A DNA stretch of 38,024 bases, taken from contig DANP01000026.1 of NCBI GenBank assembly GCA_002499905.1, positions 1 to 38,024 of the forward strand. The letters run 5' to 3'. The notes under the pieces were generated by a model. It saw only the letters and a list, made by a program, of their open reading frames with translations, did not search any database and was not told where the DNA came from. A program made the translations under genes and the position numbers. The DNA is from Methanolinea sp. UBA277. Lineage in GTDB: Archaea > Halobacteriota > Methanomicrobia > Methanomicrobiales > Methanospirillaceae. This document shows positions 16,119 to 23,566 of this stretch, piece by piece (position 1 is the first letter of the stretch; each line of letters begins with the position of its first letter).

Positions 16119-16895
16119 TCACCTCAGGTATTCGATGATTTTCCGGTGCATCACGCCGTTTGTTGCCACGATGCACTTCCCGATAGTCACCTCATCCGGA
16201 AAGACCAGGGGCCTTCCTTCAAGGTCGCTCACCGCTCCTCCTGCTTCCATACAGACCAGCATCCCGGCTGCGGCGTCGGTCACGCGCAGCGTTCCCCTGA
16301 GATCGATGAACCCGTCAATCCTCCCGCAGCCGATGTAGCAGAGTTCGAGTGCCGAGGCCCCGAGGAGCCGCCATCTCCGGATCTTCTGGCCGAGGTTGAG
16401 AACCCTCCCCGGGTCAAACTTCCTCCCGTAGATGGAAAGGGCGCTCTTCTCCAGGGATGAGGTCTTTGATACGGTGATCGGCTTTCCATCAAGAAATGCC
16501 TTCTTCCCTTTCTGTGCGCTGAACGTCTCCCCCCCTGCCAGGTCCCGGACATACGCATTCCGGATCACGCCGTTTTCGGCATAGGCAATGGAGAGGGCAT
16601 AGAAGGGGATTCCTGCCACCGCATTGTAGGTGCCGTCAATGGGATCCAGGAAGAGGGTTCCCGCTTCCCCGTCCATCTCCACCCTCCCGGCCTCCTCGCT
16701 GATCAGCACTCTGGCCAGAGGGTGGTCTTCGAGGTAGGCAAGAATGCAGGACTCGGCCACCTGATCGATCCGCTGCGTCGGAGTTCCATCCGCACCCATA
16801 CCAATCTTCTCTCCGGCCTCCGGGGTGCCTACGAGCGGGGTGATCGCCTCGGCAACCGTGTCAGCCAATTCATTGCAGCAAGTGAGGAAATCCAT
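16119..16895 (-). CDS. Inositol-monophosphatase-family phosphatase (FBPase/IMPase/NADP phosphatase)
   Basis: A 258-residue metal-dependent sugar phosphatase. Motifs: ISEEAG (metal Glu), LDPIDGTYN (the DPxDGT core, about residues 84-90), and the C-terminal RVTDAAAG with the last metal Asp. Archaeal members act on inositol-1-phosphate and fructose-1,6-bisphosphate, and some on NADP. The tight coupling to NAD kinase downstream suggests a role in setting the NAD/NADP ratio, but the substrate cannot be read from sequence. It is first in the pair and is divergent from aIF5A; the 84-base spacer holds AT-rich promoter elements for both directions. Confidence 0.88.
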   Translation of the reverse strand: MDFLTCCNELADTVAEAITPLVGTPEAGEKIGMGADGTPTQRIDQVAESCILAYLEDHPLARVLISEEAGRVEMDGEAGTLFLDPIDGTYNAVAGIPFYALSIAYAENGVIRNAYVRDLAGGETFSAQKGKKAFLDGKPITVSKTSSLEKSALSIYGRKFDPGRVLNLGQKIRRWRLLGASALELCYIGCGRIDGFIDLRGTLRVTDAAAGMLVCMEAGGAVSDLEGRPLVFPDEVTIGKCIVATNGVMHRKIIEYLR

Positions 16896-16933
16896 GGAAG
16901 CGTTCCGAATGACTATGAGGGTGTATTTATCTA

Positions 16934-16944
16934 ATAATATAAAG
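16934..16944 (+). promoter_or_regulatory. TATA box of aIF5A
   Basis: TAATATAAAG within a very AT-rich stretch lies about 41 bases ahead of the ATG and predicts a start about 16965 and a 15-base leader. A second AT-rich element (AGATAAATA read on the minus strand, about 16924-16932) could serve the divergent phosphatase gene. Confidence 0.5.
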
Positions 16945-16979
16945 ATAAAATAAGTAGTCTATCGTACGAGTGTGAATCC

Positions 16980-17363
16980 ATGAAAGAGCAGACAGAAGTA
17001 GGAAAGCTCAAAGAAGGCCGCTGGGTGGTGATCGATAACGAACCCTGTAAAATCCTCGGGATCTCGATATCAAAGCCAGGTAAGCACGGCGCTGCAAAAG
17101 CCCGGATTGATGCCGTCGGACTTTTTGACGGGGTAAAGCGATCGATCGTGCAGCCGGTTTCTGCAAAGACCTACGTTCCGGTCGTCGAACGGAAGAGCGG
17201 GCAGGTTATCACGGTCAGCGGATCCACGGCGACCCTCATGGACATGAAGGACTACACCAATTTCGAGGTGGAAATCCCCCCGGACAAGACCCAGCTCTTT
17301 GAAATCGGAAAGGAACTGCCCTATATCGAAGCACTGGGGAAGAAAAAGCTCGATATCGATTGA
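16980..17363 (+). CDS. eif5A: Translation initiation factor 5A (hypusine-containing)
   Basis: A 127-residue protein. The N-terminal SH3-like domain carries the exposed loop ISKPGKHGAAKA, with Lys35 as the residue modified to (deoxy)hypusine, and the C-terminal OB-fold domain follows (residues about 70-127). The factor binds the ribosome and relieves stalls at difficult peptide sequences such as polyproline. It is an archaeal/eukaryotic marker and a strong taxonomic signal here. The gene stands alone behind its own TATA box and is followed by a T-run. All family hallmarks are present at normal length. Confidence 0.97.
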   Translation: MKEQTEVGKLKEGRWVVIDNEPCKILGISISKPGKHGAAKARIDAVGLFDGVKRSIVQPVSAKTYVPVVERKSGQVITVSGSTATLMDMKDYTNFEVEIPPDKTQLFEIGKELPYIEALGKKKLDID

Positions 17364-17377
17364 TCATATCATCATAC

Positions 17378-17383
17378 TTTTTT
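17378..17383 (+). terminator. T-run after aIF5A
   Basis: T6 lies 15 bases past the aIF5A stop, in the short gap before the converging PEBP-family gene. Confidence 0.4.
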
Positions 17384-17419
17384 CCCTTCAGGTTCCGCGC
17401 CTGTCTTCCTGCCAGCCGG

Positions 17420-17872
17420 TTACCGTGAATACAGTGCCGTGGTATCGCCGAACTGGAGGACATGGCCATGCATCGCAGCAATGAGATCGGCTTTGGTCGC
17501 ACCCGGAGCAAGGTCGAGAAGGGTATCGAGGCCATACACCTTGAAGGCGTAGCGGTGGGTCGATCCCGGCTGGGGGCAGGGGCCGTCATATCCGATGGTC
17601 CCGAAGTCATTTCTCCCCTGCACCGCGGAAACGGGAGCGGTCACGGTTCCGGTCCTGGGAATTCCGGGCGGAATCTCACCGGTGGGAGGGAGGTTCCAGA
17701 TCAGCCAGGGGCAGAAGGAGCAGCAGGACGGCTGGAACGGATTGACGGCCATCACCGCAACCGATACGGCCGAGAGCCCTTTAATCCGTAATCGTGGTGA
17801 CAGGTTCCCGCCGTCACAGGTATGGGTTGGCGGGAAGTTCAGGAAATCGAGCGAAACGACCAGTTTATCCAT
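17420..17872 (-). CDS. PEBP / YbhB-YbcL family protein with altered ligand site
   Basis: A 150-residue phosphatidylethanolamine-binding-like protein. The conserved HTCDGGNLSPRL (about residues 17-28), WLIWNLPP and GYDGPCPQPGSTHRYAFKVYGLD segments identify the family. The central DPDAP motif is replaced by NPFQP, and the usual THW before the next strand reads CPW, with three cysteines packed into PSCCSFCPW. In the family, the Asp of DPDAP and the His line the anion pocket, so ligand binding should differ. Function of the prokaryotic members is poorly known. The start is ATG 17872, 24 bases downstream of a palindromic TATA-like site, consistent with a leaderless transcript. Confidence 0.85.
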   Translation of the reverse strand: MDKLVVSLDFLNFPPTHTCDGGNLSPRLRIKGLSAVSVAVMAVNPFQPSCCSFCPWLIWNLPPTGEIPPGIPRTGTVTAPVSAVQGRNDFGTIGYDGPCPQPGSTHRYAFKVYGLDTLLDLAPGATKADLIAAMHGHVLQFGDTTALYSR

Positions 17873-17888
17873 GGAGTGTTGTCTGCTG

Positions 17889-17904
17889 ACGGCTATTTAG
17901 CCGT
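17889..17904. promoter_or_regulatory. Palindrome holding a TATA-like core, PEBP promoter
   Basis: ACGGCTA-TT-TAGCCGT is a perfect 7-base inverted repeat. Read on the minus strand its centre (GGCTAAATAGCC) lies 24 bases before the PEBP ATG, the expected TATA position for a leaderless transcript. A protein bound to the palindrome would block TBP. Confidence 0.4.
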
Positions 17905-17915
17905 TGCTCTGGAGC

Positions 17916-17943
17916 GGGGAGGAAAAAACAATATTCCCTCCCC
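17916..17943. promoter_or_regulatory. Inverted repeat around rnhA promoter
   Basis: GGGGAGG (17916-17922) and CCTCCCC (17937-17943) flank an AT-rich centre (AAAAAACAATATTC), which sits about 29 bases before the RNase HI ATG at 17962 and could be its TATA element. Confidence 0.35.
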
Positions 17944-17961
17944 CGAAAGACTGGGAATTGA

Positions 17962-18411
17962 ATGGAGAACCGGGAATTCAGAACACTTACCTGCTATACG
18001 GACGGGGCATCACGGGGCAACCCGGGGCCGTCGGCATGCGCCTATATCCTCATGACCAGGAGTGGCGATGTGCTTGAGGAGCGTGCTGTCTTCATCGGCA
18101 GGGGCACGAACAACGAGGCCGAGTACCGGGGGCTCCTCGAGGGACTTGCCGCGGCGGAACGACTGGGGGCGGTGCGCCTTGAAGTCTTCTCGGACAGCGA
18201 GCTGATGATCCGGCAGATGGCTGGCGCCTACCGCGTGTCGTCACCGCGTCTCCGGCCTCTCTATGAAGAGGCACAGGCCCTCATCAGGCACTTCCGGGAG
18301 GTCACCTTCCAGTCCGTCCCGAGGGAGCACCCGCTGATCGGGAGGGCGGATCAGCTCTGCAACAAGGTGCTCGATGCCGGGGGGGGTCGGGCAGACCGCC
18401 AGGGAGCATGA
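17962..18411 (+). CDS. rnhA: Ribonuclease HI
   Basis: A 149-residue single-domain RNase H. The four acidic catalytic residues are in place: Asp14 (CYTDGASRGNPGP), Glu52 (NNEAEYRG), Asp78 (FSDSELMIRQMAG) and Asp130 (GRADQLCN). The family cuts the RNA strand of RNA-DNA hybrids with two metal ions, clearing R-loops and primers. It lacks the basic protrusion of E. coli RNase HI, as is usual for archaeal and some bacterial members. The last dozen residues (GGGRADRQGA) are low-complexity. No operon partner: it is divergent from the PEBP gene, and the Mrp gene behind it has its own TATA box. Confidence 0.9.
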   Translation: MENREFRTLTCYTDGASRGNPGPSACAYILMTRSGDVLEERAVFIGRGTNNEAEYRGLLEGLAAAERLGAVRLEVFSDSELMIRQMAGAYRVSSPRLRPLYEEAQALIRHFREVTFQSVPREHPLIGRADQLCNKVLDAGGGRADRQGA

Positions 18412-18434
18412 ATGGGCGGTTGCTTTTGCCCGTA

Positions 18435-18446
18435 TGTATATATCTT
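18435..18446 (+). promoter_or_regulatory. TATA box of the Mrp operon
   Basis: TGTATATATCTT predicts a transcription start about 18465, about 30 bases ahead of the ATG at 18497. A weak AGTGAG ribosome binding site lies about 8 bases before the ATG. Confidence 0.5.
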
Positions 18447-18496
18447 TATTTTTATTTCTCCCATAACGTATGACAGGCAGATAGTGAGACTTTTTT

Positions 18497-19381
18497 ATGA
18501 CTGACAAAGGTAAACCAACACCCGAAGAATGCGACCAGCAGTGCGAAGGCTGCCCGAGCGCTACGACCTGTGACACCGCAAAAAGCAAATCGGCAGGACT
18601 CCCCAGGAAAGCGGATATCGATGTGAAGCATGTCATCCTCGTGCTCTCCGGCAAAGGGGGCGTGGGGAAGTCCACGGTGTCCGTGAACCTCGCATTCTCT
18701 CTTGCAGCACATGGCTACAAGACCGGCCTGATGGACCTCGATATCCACGGCCCAAACCTCCCCAAGATGCTCGGGATCGAGAGCCAGCGTCTTACCACCC
18801 TCGGCAACATTATCGAGCCGATACAGGTGACCGGGAATCTGGCTGTGATCTCCATGGGATTCCTCCTCCCTGATATCAGCACGCCGGTCATCTGGCGGGG
18901 CCCGATGAAGATGAGCGCAATCTCGCAGTTCCTCTCGGAAGTGGACTGGGGGCCGCTGGATTTCCTCGTCGTTGATCTCCCGCCCGGTACCGGAGACGAG
19001 GCCCTCTCCATCATCCAGCTGGCGCCCAATGTCCGCGGTGCAGTGATCGTCACCACGCCGCAGGATGTTGCCACCATGGACGCCCTCAAGGCGGCAAAAT
19101 TCGTAGAGAAGCTCGACCTGCCGGTTATCGGGATCGTCGAGAACATGAGCGGCATGGTCTGCCCCCACTGCCATGAGGAGATCGATCTCTTCGGCAGCGG
19201 TGGCGGAAAGAAGATTGCCGAGCAGTTGGGGGTCCCGTTCCTGGGATCGATCCCCCTTGACCCGGAAATGCGGAAGGCCGGCGATGAAGGCCGCCCGTTC
19301 GTCATCAGGAGTAAGGACAGCCCCACCTGGAAGAGCGTGGATGCGGTCATGGAAGAGCTCGTGAAGGCAGTTGAGGAGTAG
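18497..19381 (+). CDS. Mrp/NBP35 family iron-sulfur carrier ATPase
   Basis: A 294-residue deviant Walker A ATPase. The N-terminus has four cysteines (12, 16, 19, 25; CDQQCEGCP, TTC) resembling the NBP35-type cluster site. The P-loop SGKGGVGKST is at about 51-60 with the signature Lys. DLDIHGPNLP and VVDLPPGTGDE are the switch and Walker B parts. MVCPHCHEEI (about 222-225) is the CxxC that holds a bridging [4Fe-4S] cluster at the dimer interface. The family assembles and transfers Fe-S clusters to client proteins in the cytoplasm, a heavy demand in methanogens. The stop is immediately followed by the ATG of a 102-residue protein, so the two form an operon. Confidence 0.93.
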   Translation: MTDKGKPTPEECDQQCEGCPSATTCDTAKSKSAGLPRKADIDVKHVILVLSGKGGVGKSTVSVNLAFSLAAHGYKTGLMDLDIHGPNLPKMLGIESQRLTTLGNIIEPIQVTGNLAVISMGFLLPDISTPVIWRGPMKMSAISQFLSEVDWGPLDFLVVDLPPGTGDEALSIIQLAPNVRGAVIVTTPQDVATMDALKAAKFVEKLDLPVIGIVENMSGMVCPHCHEEIDLFGSGGGKKIAEQLGVPFLGSIPLDPEMRKAGDEGRPFVIRSKDSPTWKSVDAVMEELVKAVEE

Positions 19382-19690
19382 ATGAAGTACCGGGACGTGC
19401 TGGAGGGGGGGAAAGAACCCCTTGAAATCTATGATGACATCCTGGAGGTCCTTGCCGACATCCAGCTCTTCCCCGGCTCCATCGAGCAAATCTACCGGAA
19501 GGCGATGACGTTCTCCGAGGAAGACCTTGATCGCCTCCGGTTCGCCCTGCTGCGGCTTCAGGTATATTCTGATATCAACCGGACCCTGGACATGGAGAAG
19601 GCGCAGAAGATAAAATACGTCTCCCAGGTGCTCGAAAAGATCATTTTCGGATCCCTCCTCCTGGAGCACGAGGAAATCGATCACGCGTGA
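19382..19690 (+). CDS. Uncharacterised 102-residue protein linked to Mrp
   Basis: The ATG directly abuts the stop codon of the Mrp gene, a zero-base spacing that implies co-translation. The protein is predicted mainly helical, acidic and soluble, with no cysteine, so it is not itself an obvious Fe-S carrier. Repeated Leu/Ile heptad-like spacing (DILEVLADIQLF, DRLRFALLRLQVY, VSQVLEKIIFGSLLL) suggests a helical bundle that could bind a partner. I do not recognise a family. By context it may assist or regulate the Mrp ATPase. A 109-base gap follows before the next gene. Confidence 0.7.
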   Translation: MKYRDVLEGGKEPLEIYDDILEVLADIQLFPGSIEQIYRKAMTFSEEDLDRLRFALLRLQVYSDINRTLDMEKAQKIKYVSQVLEKIIFGSLLLEHEEIDHA

Positions 19691-19799
19691 AGGGTGCTCC
19701 CTTCTCTTTCTCTCTCCGCACTCTCGTTCCCTGGTCCATTATCAGGAAAAAAGAGATGCCCTTTCGCGGCAGACTATTCTGGTACTTCGCGGTGGCACT

Positions 19800-21311
19800 A
19801 TGGAGAAATACTCATTTATCGCGAAAATGCCCAATGATCCCGGTGCGCTTCACTCCGCTGCAGCGGTGATAACCCGGGAGCAGGGAAACATCAATCGCGT
19901 CCAGTTTGACCAGAGGATCGATCCCCGCACCGTCTTTTTCGAGGTCACCTGCCCGGTGGAATCCTATGCCCGGATCGAGGAGGGGCTTGCAGAACTTGGA
20001 TACCTGCAGGACACACTCCGGCCCCTGCATGTCCTCAAGTTCTCTCTCCACCTCCCGCATCAACCCGGTTCTCTCTACGACTTCCTTAAGCACATCACCT
20101 CGTCGCGGGCCAACATCTCGTACATCGATTTTGATGACCGGGGACGGCACCCGGACCGGGTGACCCTCACCCTGAGTGTTGAAGAGAGTGCCGCGGCAGA
20201 ACGACTGCTTGATATCCTGAAGTCACGCTACCGGATCGAGATCCTGGAATACGACACCACCGGGAAGAAACTCGATGATACCGTCTTCTATCTCCGCCTG
20301 GCCCAGCAGATCAGGGAGATCATCGGCGATTCCGAAGACCCGTTCCTCTTCTCATTCCTCGGTGACATCAACCATGCCGTCCAGGAACTGATGAACCTCG
20401 GTGAGGACCCGAAGAAGATCTTCGAGAGCTTCCTCCTCACCGGGAGGACGCTGACCGGTACGACCGGCAACCGTTTCTTTGCCGATATCCAGACGATACC
20501 GGTGGCCCCCGATCTCACGCTGCACTGTATCCAGCCGCCCTGCGGGGGGAGCATCTTCCTCATGGAATCCCCGGCGGACGGGTATACCATGATCGATACC
20601 GGCTACGGCATCTATACCCGGGACATTGCAACGCTCCTCGATGATCTCGTCCCTGGATGGGACCACCGGATTTCGGACCTGATCATCACCCATGCCGATG
20701 CCGATCACTGCGGTGCGGGCGGAGCGTACGATGTCCCGGCACGGCTCCATCCCGGGACCCTGGAGATTATCAGGGCGGCAAACCGTGCCTATGGATCGCG
20801 GAGCGAGGCCTCGGTCCTTGAGGAGATCTACACGACCATGATCAACCTCTTCTCCCGGTTCAACCCGCCCGGGCAGGTCGCTCCCTTCAGCACGGATCCC
20901 CTCGGTGAGCGGGCAGGATTCCCGGTTATCGGGATCGTGGATATCGGCAGGTACCGGTTCGAGGTGCTCGAGGGTCTCGGCGGGCACCTCCATGGCCAGG
21001 TGTACCTGTACTGCAGGGACATCGGAGTCCTCTTCCCGGCGGATACTGTCATCAACTTCGGGCACCTCACGTCTGACCGGGCGGCATACAATACGCTCGC
21101 CGTTATTCTTGTCACCTCAGTGAACGTGGACAGCGATGTGGCAAAACAGGAACGGCACAGGCTGCTTTCCCTGGCCAGAGAATCTCCCTGTTCCTACACC
21201 GGTGGCAGGGAATCCTGCCTCCTCTGCTGCGGGCACGGGCCGGTCTCGATCCTCTCAGGGAGTGACCTCGTCCCGTTCGGGGAGATCCGGCACTATTCTC
21301 CCCGCGGGTGA
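19800..21311 (+). CDS. ACT-ACT-metallo-beta-lactamase fusion protein
   Basis: A 503-residue three-part protein. Two ACT-like domains come first: about residues 3-75 (KYSFIAKMPNDPGALHSAAAVI) and 78-150 (LKFSLHLPHQPGSLYDFLKHI). ACT domains usually sense amino acids. A helical linker (about 155-225) leads to a metallo-beta-lactamase fold. Its metal motif is THADADHCG (about 297-305), so HxHxDH has become HxDxDH. GGHLHGQ, LFPADTVIN and a last CCGHGP supply further candidate ligands. The substrate is unknown; hydrolase or oxidoreductase activity controlled by a bound amino acid is an inference. The clear ATG at 19800 gives the first ACT strand. Its 3' end overlaps by 19 bases the converging M20 amidohydrolase gene. 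Confidence 0.85.
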   Translation: MEKYSFIAKMPNDPGALHSAAAVITREQGNINRVQFDQRIDPRTVFFEVTCPVESYARIEEGLAELGYLQDTLRPLHVLKFSLHLPHQPGSLYDFLKHITSSRANISYIDFDDRGRHPDRVTLTLSVEESAAAERLLDILKSRYRIEILEYDTTGKKLDDTVFYLRLAQQIREIIGDSEDPFLFSFLGDINHAVQELMNLGEDPKKIFESFLLTGRTLTGTTGNRFFADIQTIPVAPDLTLHCIQPPCGGSIFLMESPADGYTMIDTGYGIYTRDIATLLDDLVPGWDHRISDLIITHADADHCGAGGAYDVPARLHPGTLEIIRAANRAYGSRSEASVLEEIYTTMINLFSRFNPPGQVAPFSTDPLGERAGFPVIGIVDIGRYRFEVLEGLGGHLHGQVYLYCRDIGVLFPADTVINFGHLTSDRAAYNTLAVILVTSVNVDSDVAKQERHRLLSLARESPCSYTGGRESCLLCCGHGPVSILSGSDLVPFGEIRHYSPRG

Positions 21312-22564
21312 GGCTGTTGGCCGTCCATGGAAAGGTTCTCCAGGGCTGCCACCACCAGAGCATGGGAGGCATCCCTGATGATCGCCGGTTCGGGAGAAAA
21401 CCTGCTGCTGTGCAGGAACCCGCGGGAGCCGTCACCGCATCCGATACGGAAGTAGCAGATCGGCACCGGGGGATCCACCTTCCCGAACATGCCGAAGTCC
21501 TCGCTTCCGGTGACCGGTTCGACCCTTCTCACCCTGTCCGGACTATATGCCCGGAGGAACGCCGCTGCCACCCGTCCGGTGAGCTCAGGGTCGTTTTCCA
21601 CCGGTGGGACCGATTCCGGAAGGATGCTGATCCCCGGCAGGCGATCGGGGGGCAGCCCGGCACTCCGGGCGATCCCCTCAGCTACCCTGCGGATGGCGGT
21701 GAGGAGCTGATCACGGACCGATTCGCGGAAATAGCGGATATTGACCTGGAGGGTTACTTCATCAGGGATGGCATTATGCTTGGAGCCCCCGTGCACCGCG
21801 GCAACCGTCAGGATGGCCATCTCGGTTGCTGCAATCTCCCTGGAAACGATGGTCTGAAGGGCGAGGATGATCTGAGCAGCGAGCACCACCGGGTCGCGGG
21901 TCGTTTCCGGATGGGCTGCATGGCCCCCGACCCCGTAGACAACCACATCGAGCGATTCACCCCCAGCCGAGATCAGGCCTTCCCGGTATCCCAGACACCC
22001 GTCCGGGAGATCGGGTGCCACGTGCAGGGCAATGGCAGCGTCCGGCCGTGCGAAGCGGGCATAGAGCCCGTCCGCGATCATCCGGGCCGCCCCGGAGACC
22101 GACTCTTCGGACGGCTGGCCGATCAGCATGAGGGTTCCCCGCCAGGATGGGGTAAGGGCAATAAGGGTCCGTGCCGCACCGATCAGTGCCGTCATGTGGA
22201 GGTCATGGCCGCAGGCATGCATCACGTCTACCTCGCAGCCCCGGATGTCCCGCATCCGCACAAGGCTCTGGTAGGGAAGGCCGGTCTCCTCCCTGACCGG
22301 AAGGCCGTCCATATCAGCACGGATCATCAGCACCGGCCCCTCCCCGTTGTGGAGAAGAGCGACCACCCCGGTTCCCCCGACACCCCTGGTGACCGCGTAT
22401 CCCGCATCCTGAAGCTCCTGTGCGAGGCGTCCGGAAGTCCACTGTTCCTGGCCGGAGAGTTCGGGATGGGAATGGAAGTCCCGGTACAGGAGTTCCAGGG
22501 ACGGATATTCCTGGTCAATGATCCCGGATGCCAGCGCAACCGGGTCCGGGATGGATCCGGGCAT
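21293..22564 (-). CDS. M20-family amidohydrolase
   Basis: A 423-residue zinc-dependent hydrolase of the M20D (IAA-amino acid / hippurate hydrolase-like) type that cuts N-acyl amino acids or similar amides. Motifs: RDFHSHPELSGQE near the N-terminus, IRADMDGLPV (Asp), HACGHDLHMTALIGAA (metal Cys/His), QPSEES (catalytic Glu), the lid-domain GGHAAHP and the C-terminal TGSEDFGMF. The length is typical. The true substrate cannot be read. Its C-terminal codons overlap the converging ACT-MBL gene. A DNA methyltransferase ends only one base upstream on the same strand (22566), so the two are likely co-transcribed, although no functional tie is evident. Confidence 0.9.
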   Translation of the reverse strand: MPGSIPDPVALASGIIDQEYPSLELLYRDFHSHPELSGQEQWTSGRLAQELQDAGYAVTRGVGGTGVVALLHNGEGPVLMIRADMDGLPVREETGLPYQSLVRMRDIRGCEVDVMHACGHDLHMTALIGAARTLIALTPSWRGTLMLIGQPSEESVSGAARMIADGLYARFARPDAAIALHVAPDLPDGCLGYREGLISAGGESLDVVVYGVGGHAAHPETTRDPVVLAAQIILALQTIVSREIAATEMAILTVAAVHGGSKHNAIPDEVTLQVNIRYFRESVRDQLLTAIRRVAEGIARSAGLPPDRLPGISILPESVPPVENDPELTGRVAAAFLRAYSPDRVRRVEPVTGSEDFGMFGKVDPPVPICYFRIGCGDGSRGFLHSSRFSPEPAIIRDASHALVVAALENLSMDGQQPHPRGE

Positions 22565-22565
22565 G

Positions 22566-23447
22566 TCAGATCACCCCGTCATCAATGCAACCGTCACCCT
22601 CCCCTTCGCCGCGCACGATCCGGGACCGGAGGAGATCGCGGTACCGGGCAAGGGAGAGGTCGAGGAACTGCGGCTCCAGGTCAATGCCGATGAACCTCCG
22701 TCCTGTCGCACAGGCTGCAATCCCTGTCGTCGAACTCCCGGTGAAGGGGTCGAGCACGAGATCCTGTTCCCGGGAGCAGGCAAGGATGATCCGTTTCAGC
22801 AGTGCACAGGGTTTCTGGGTGGGATGGCTGCCGTATCTCTTCTCCATTCCCCGCGGTGAGGGAATGCTCCATACCGTCCTCATCTGCCTGCCTGCTTTCT
22901 TCAGGTCGTCCTCAGGCCAGTCTCCGGTCTTGAGGAGCTGGTAGTTGAACGTGTGGCGGGAGCCCCTCCCCTTCCGTGCCCAGATGAGGGTCTCGTGACT
23001 GGCGGTAAAGTACCGGATCGAGAGATTCGGGGGAGCGTTCGGTTTGAACCAGCAGATATCGTTCAGGATATGGAATCCGCTCTTCTGGAGGGCAAATCCG
23101 CAGGAGTAGATGGAATGGTACGTCCCGCTGATCCAGATCGAGCCGCTTTCTTTGAGGATCCTCCGGCATTCCCGGATCCAGCTCTCATGAAACCGGAAAT
23201 CTTCATCAATTCCGGAACTTACGTCCCATGCTCCCTTGTCGACCGGGGCCCTCCGTCCGGCATGGCAGGTGAATCCGCCGTTGGAGAGGTTGTATGGCGG
23301 ATCAGCGAAGATGAGGTCGAAAGACTCATCGGGGAACTCACTGAGTATCCGGAGGCAGTCTCCGCTGTACAGCGTAAACGAGCCATCCGTAAAGTACGGT
23401 TCACTGCTCATGGGATCATCATCACGTTCCGGGAGTGCGGCATCCAA
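22566..23447 (-). CDS. Orphan adenine-specific DNA methyltransferase, beta class
   Basis: A 293-residue DNA methyltransferase with DPPY before the SAM motif, the beta-class order: FADPPYNLSNGG (catalytic motif IV, about residue 50) and, near the C-terminus, DPFTGSSTTGIAA (motif I). The stretch after DPPY (FTCHAGRRAPVDKGAWD) resembles the DpnIIB/DpnA and related enzymes that make N6-methyladenine in GATC. The target is therefore possibly GATC, by inference only. No restriction nuclease is nearby, so this may be a solitary methylase. The ATG at 23411 (MSSEPYF), preceded by GTGATGATGAT, may be the true start rather than 23447. Its stop abuts the M20 amidohydrolase start. Confidence 0.88.
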   Translation of the reverse strand: MDAALPERDDDPMSSEPYFTDGSFTLYSGDCLRILSEFPDESFDLIFADPPYNLSNGGFTCHAGRRAPVDKGAWDVSSGIDEDFRFHESWIRECRRILKESGSIWISGTYHSIYSCGFALQKSGFHILNDICWFKPNAPPNLSIRYFTASHETLIWARKGRGSRHTFNYQLLKTGDWPEDDLKKAGRQMRTVWSIPSPRGMEKRYGSHPTQKPCALLKRIILACSREQDLVLDPFTGSSTTGIAACATGRRFIGIDLEPQFLDLSLARYRDLLRSRIVRGEGEGDGCIDDGVI

Positions 23448-23494
23448 TGGTTCCGATCCCGGGCTCTCTTCAGAGAATGGTTACGCCCGGGCGC

Positions 23495-23505
23495 ACATAA
23501 ATCAT
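23495..23505. promoter_or_regulatory. TATA-like element between methyltransferase and hxlB
   Basis: ACATAAATCAT lies in the 119-base divergent gap. Read forward it could give an hxlB start about 23527; read in reverse it could serve the methyltransferase. Only one such element is evident. Confidence 0.35.
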
Positions 23506-23566
23506 TACCAGAACCCCCGGCATCTGCGAAATCGTCATGTAGTATGCAGGAACATCCTGATCGGAC

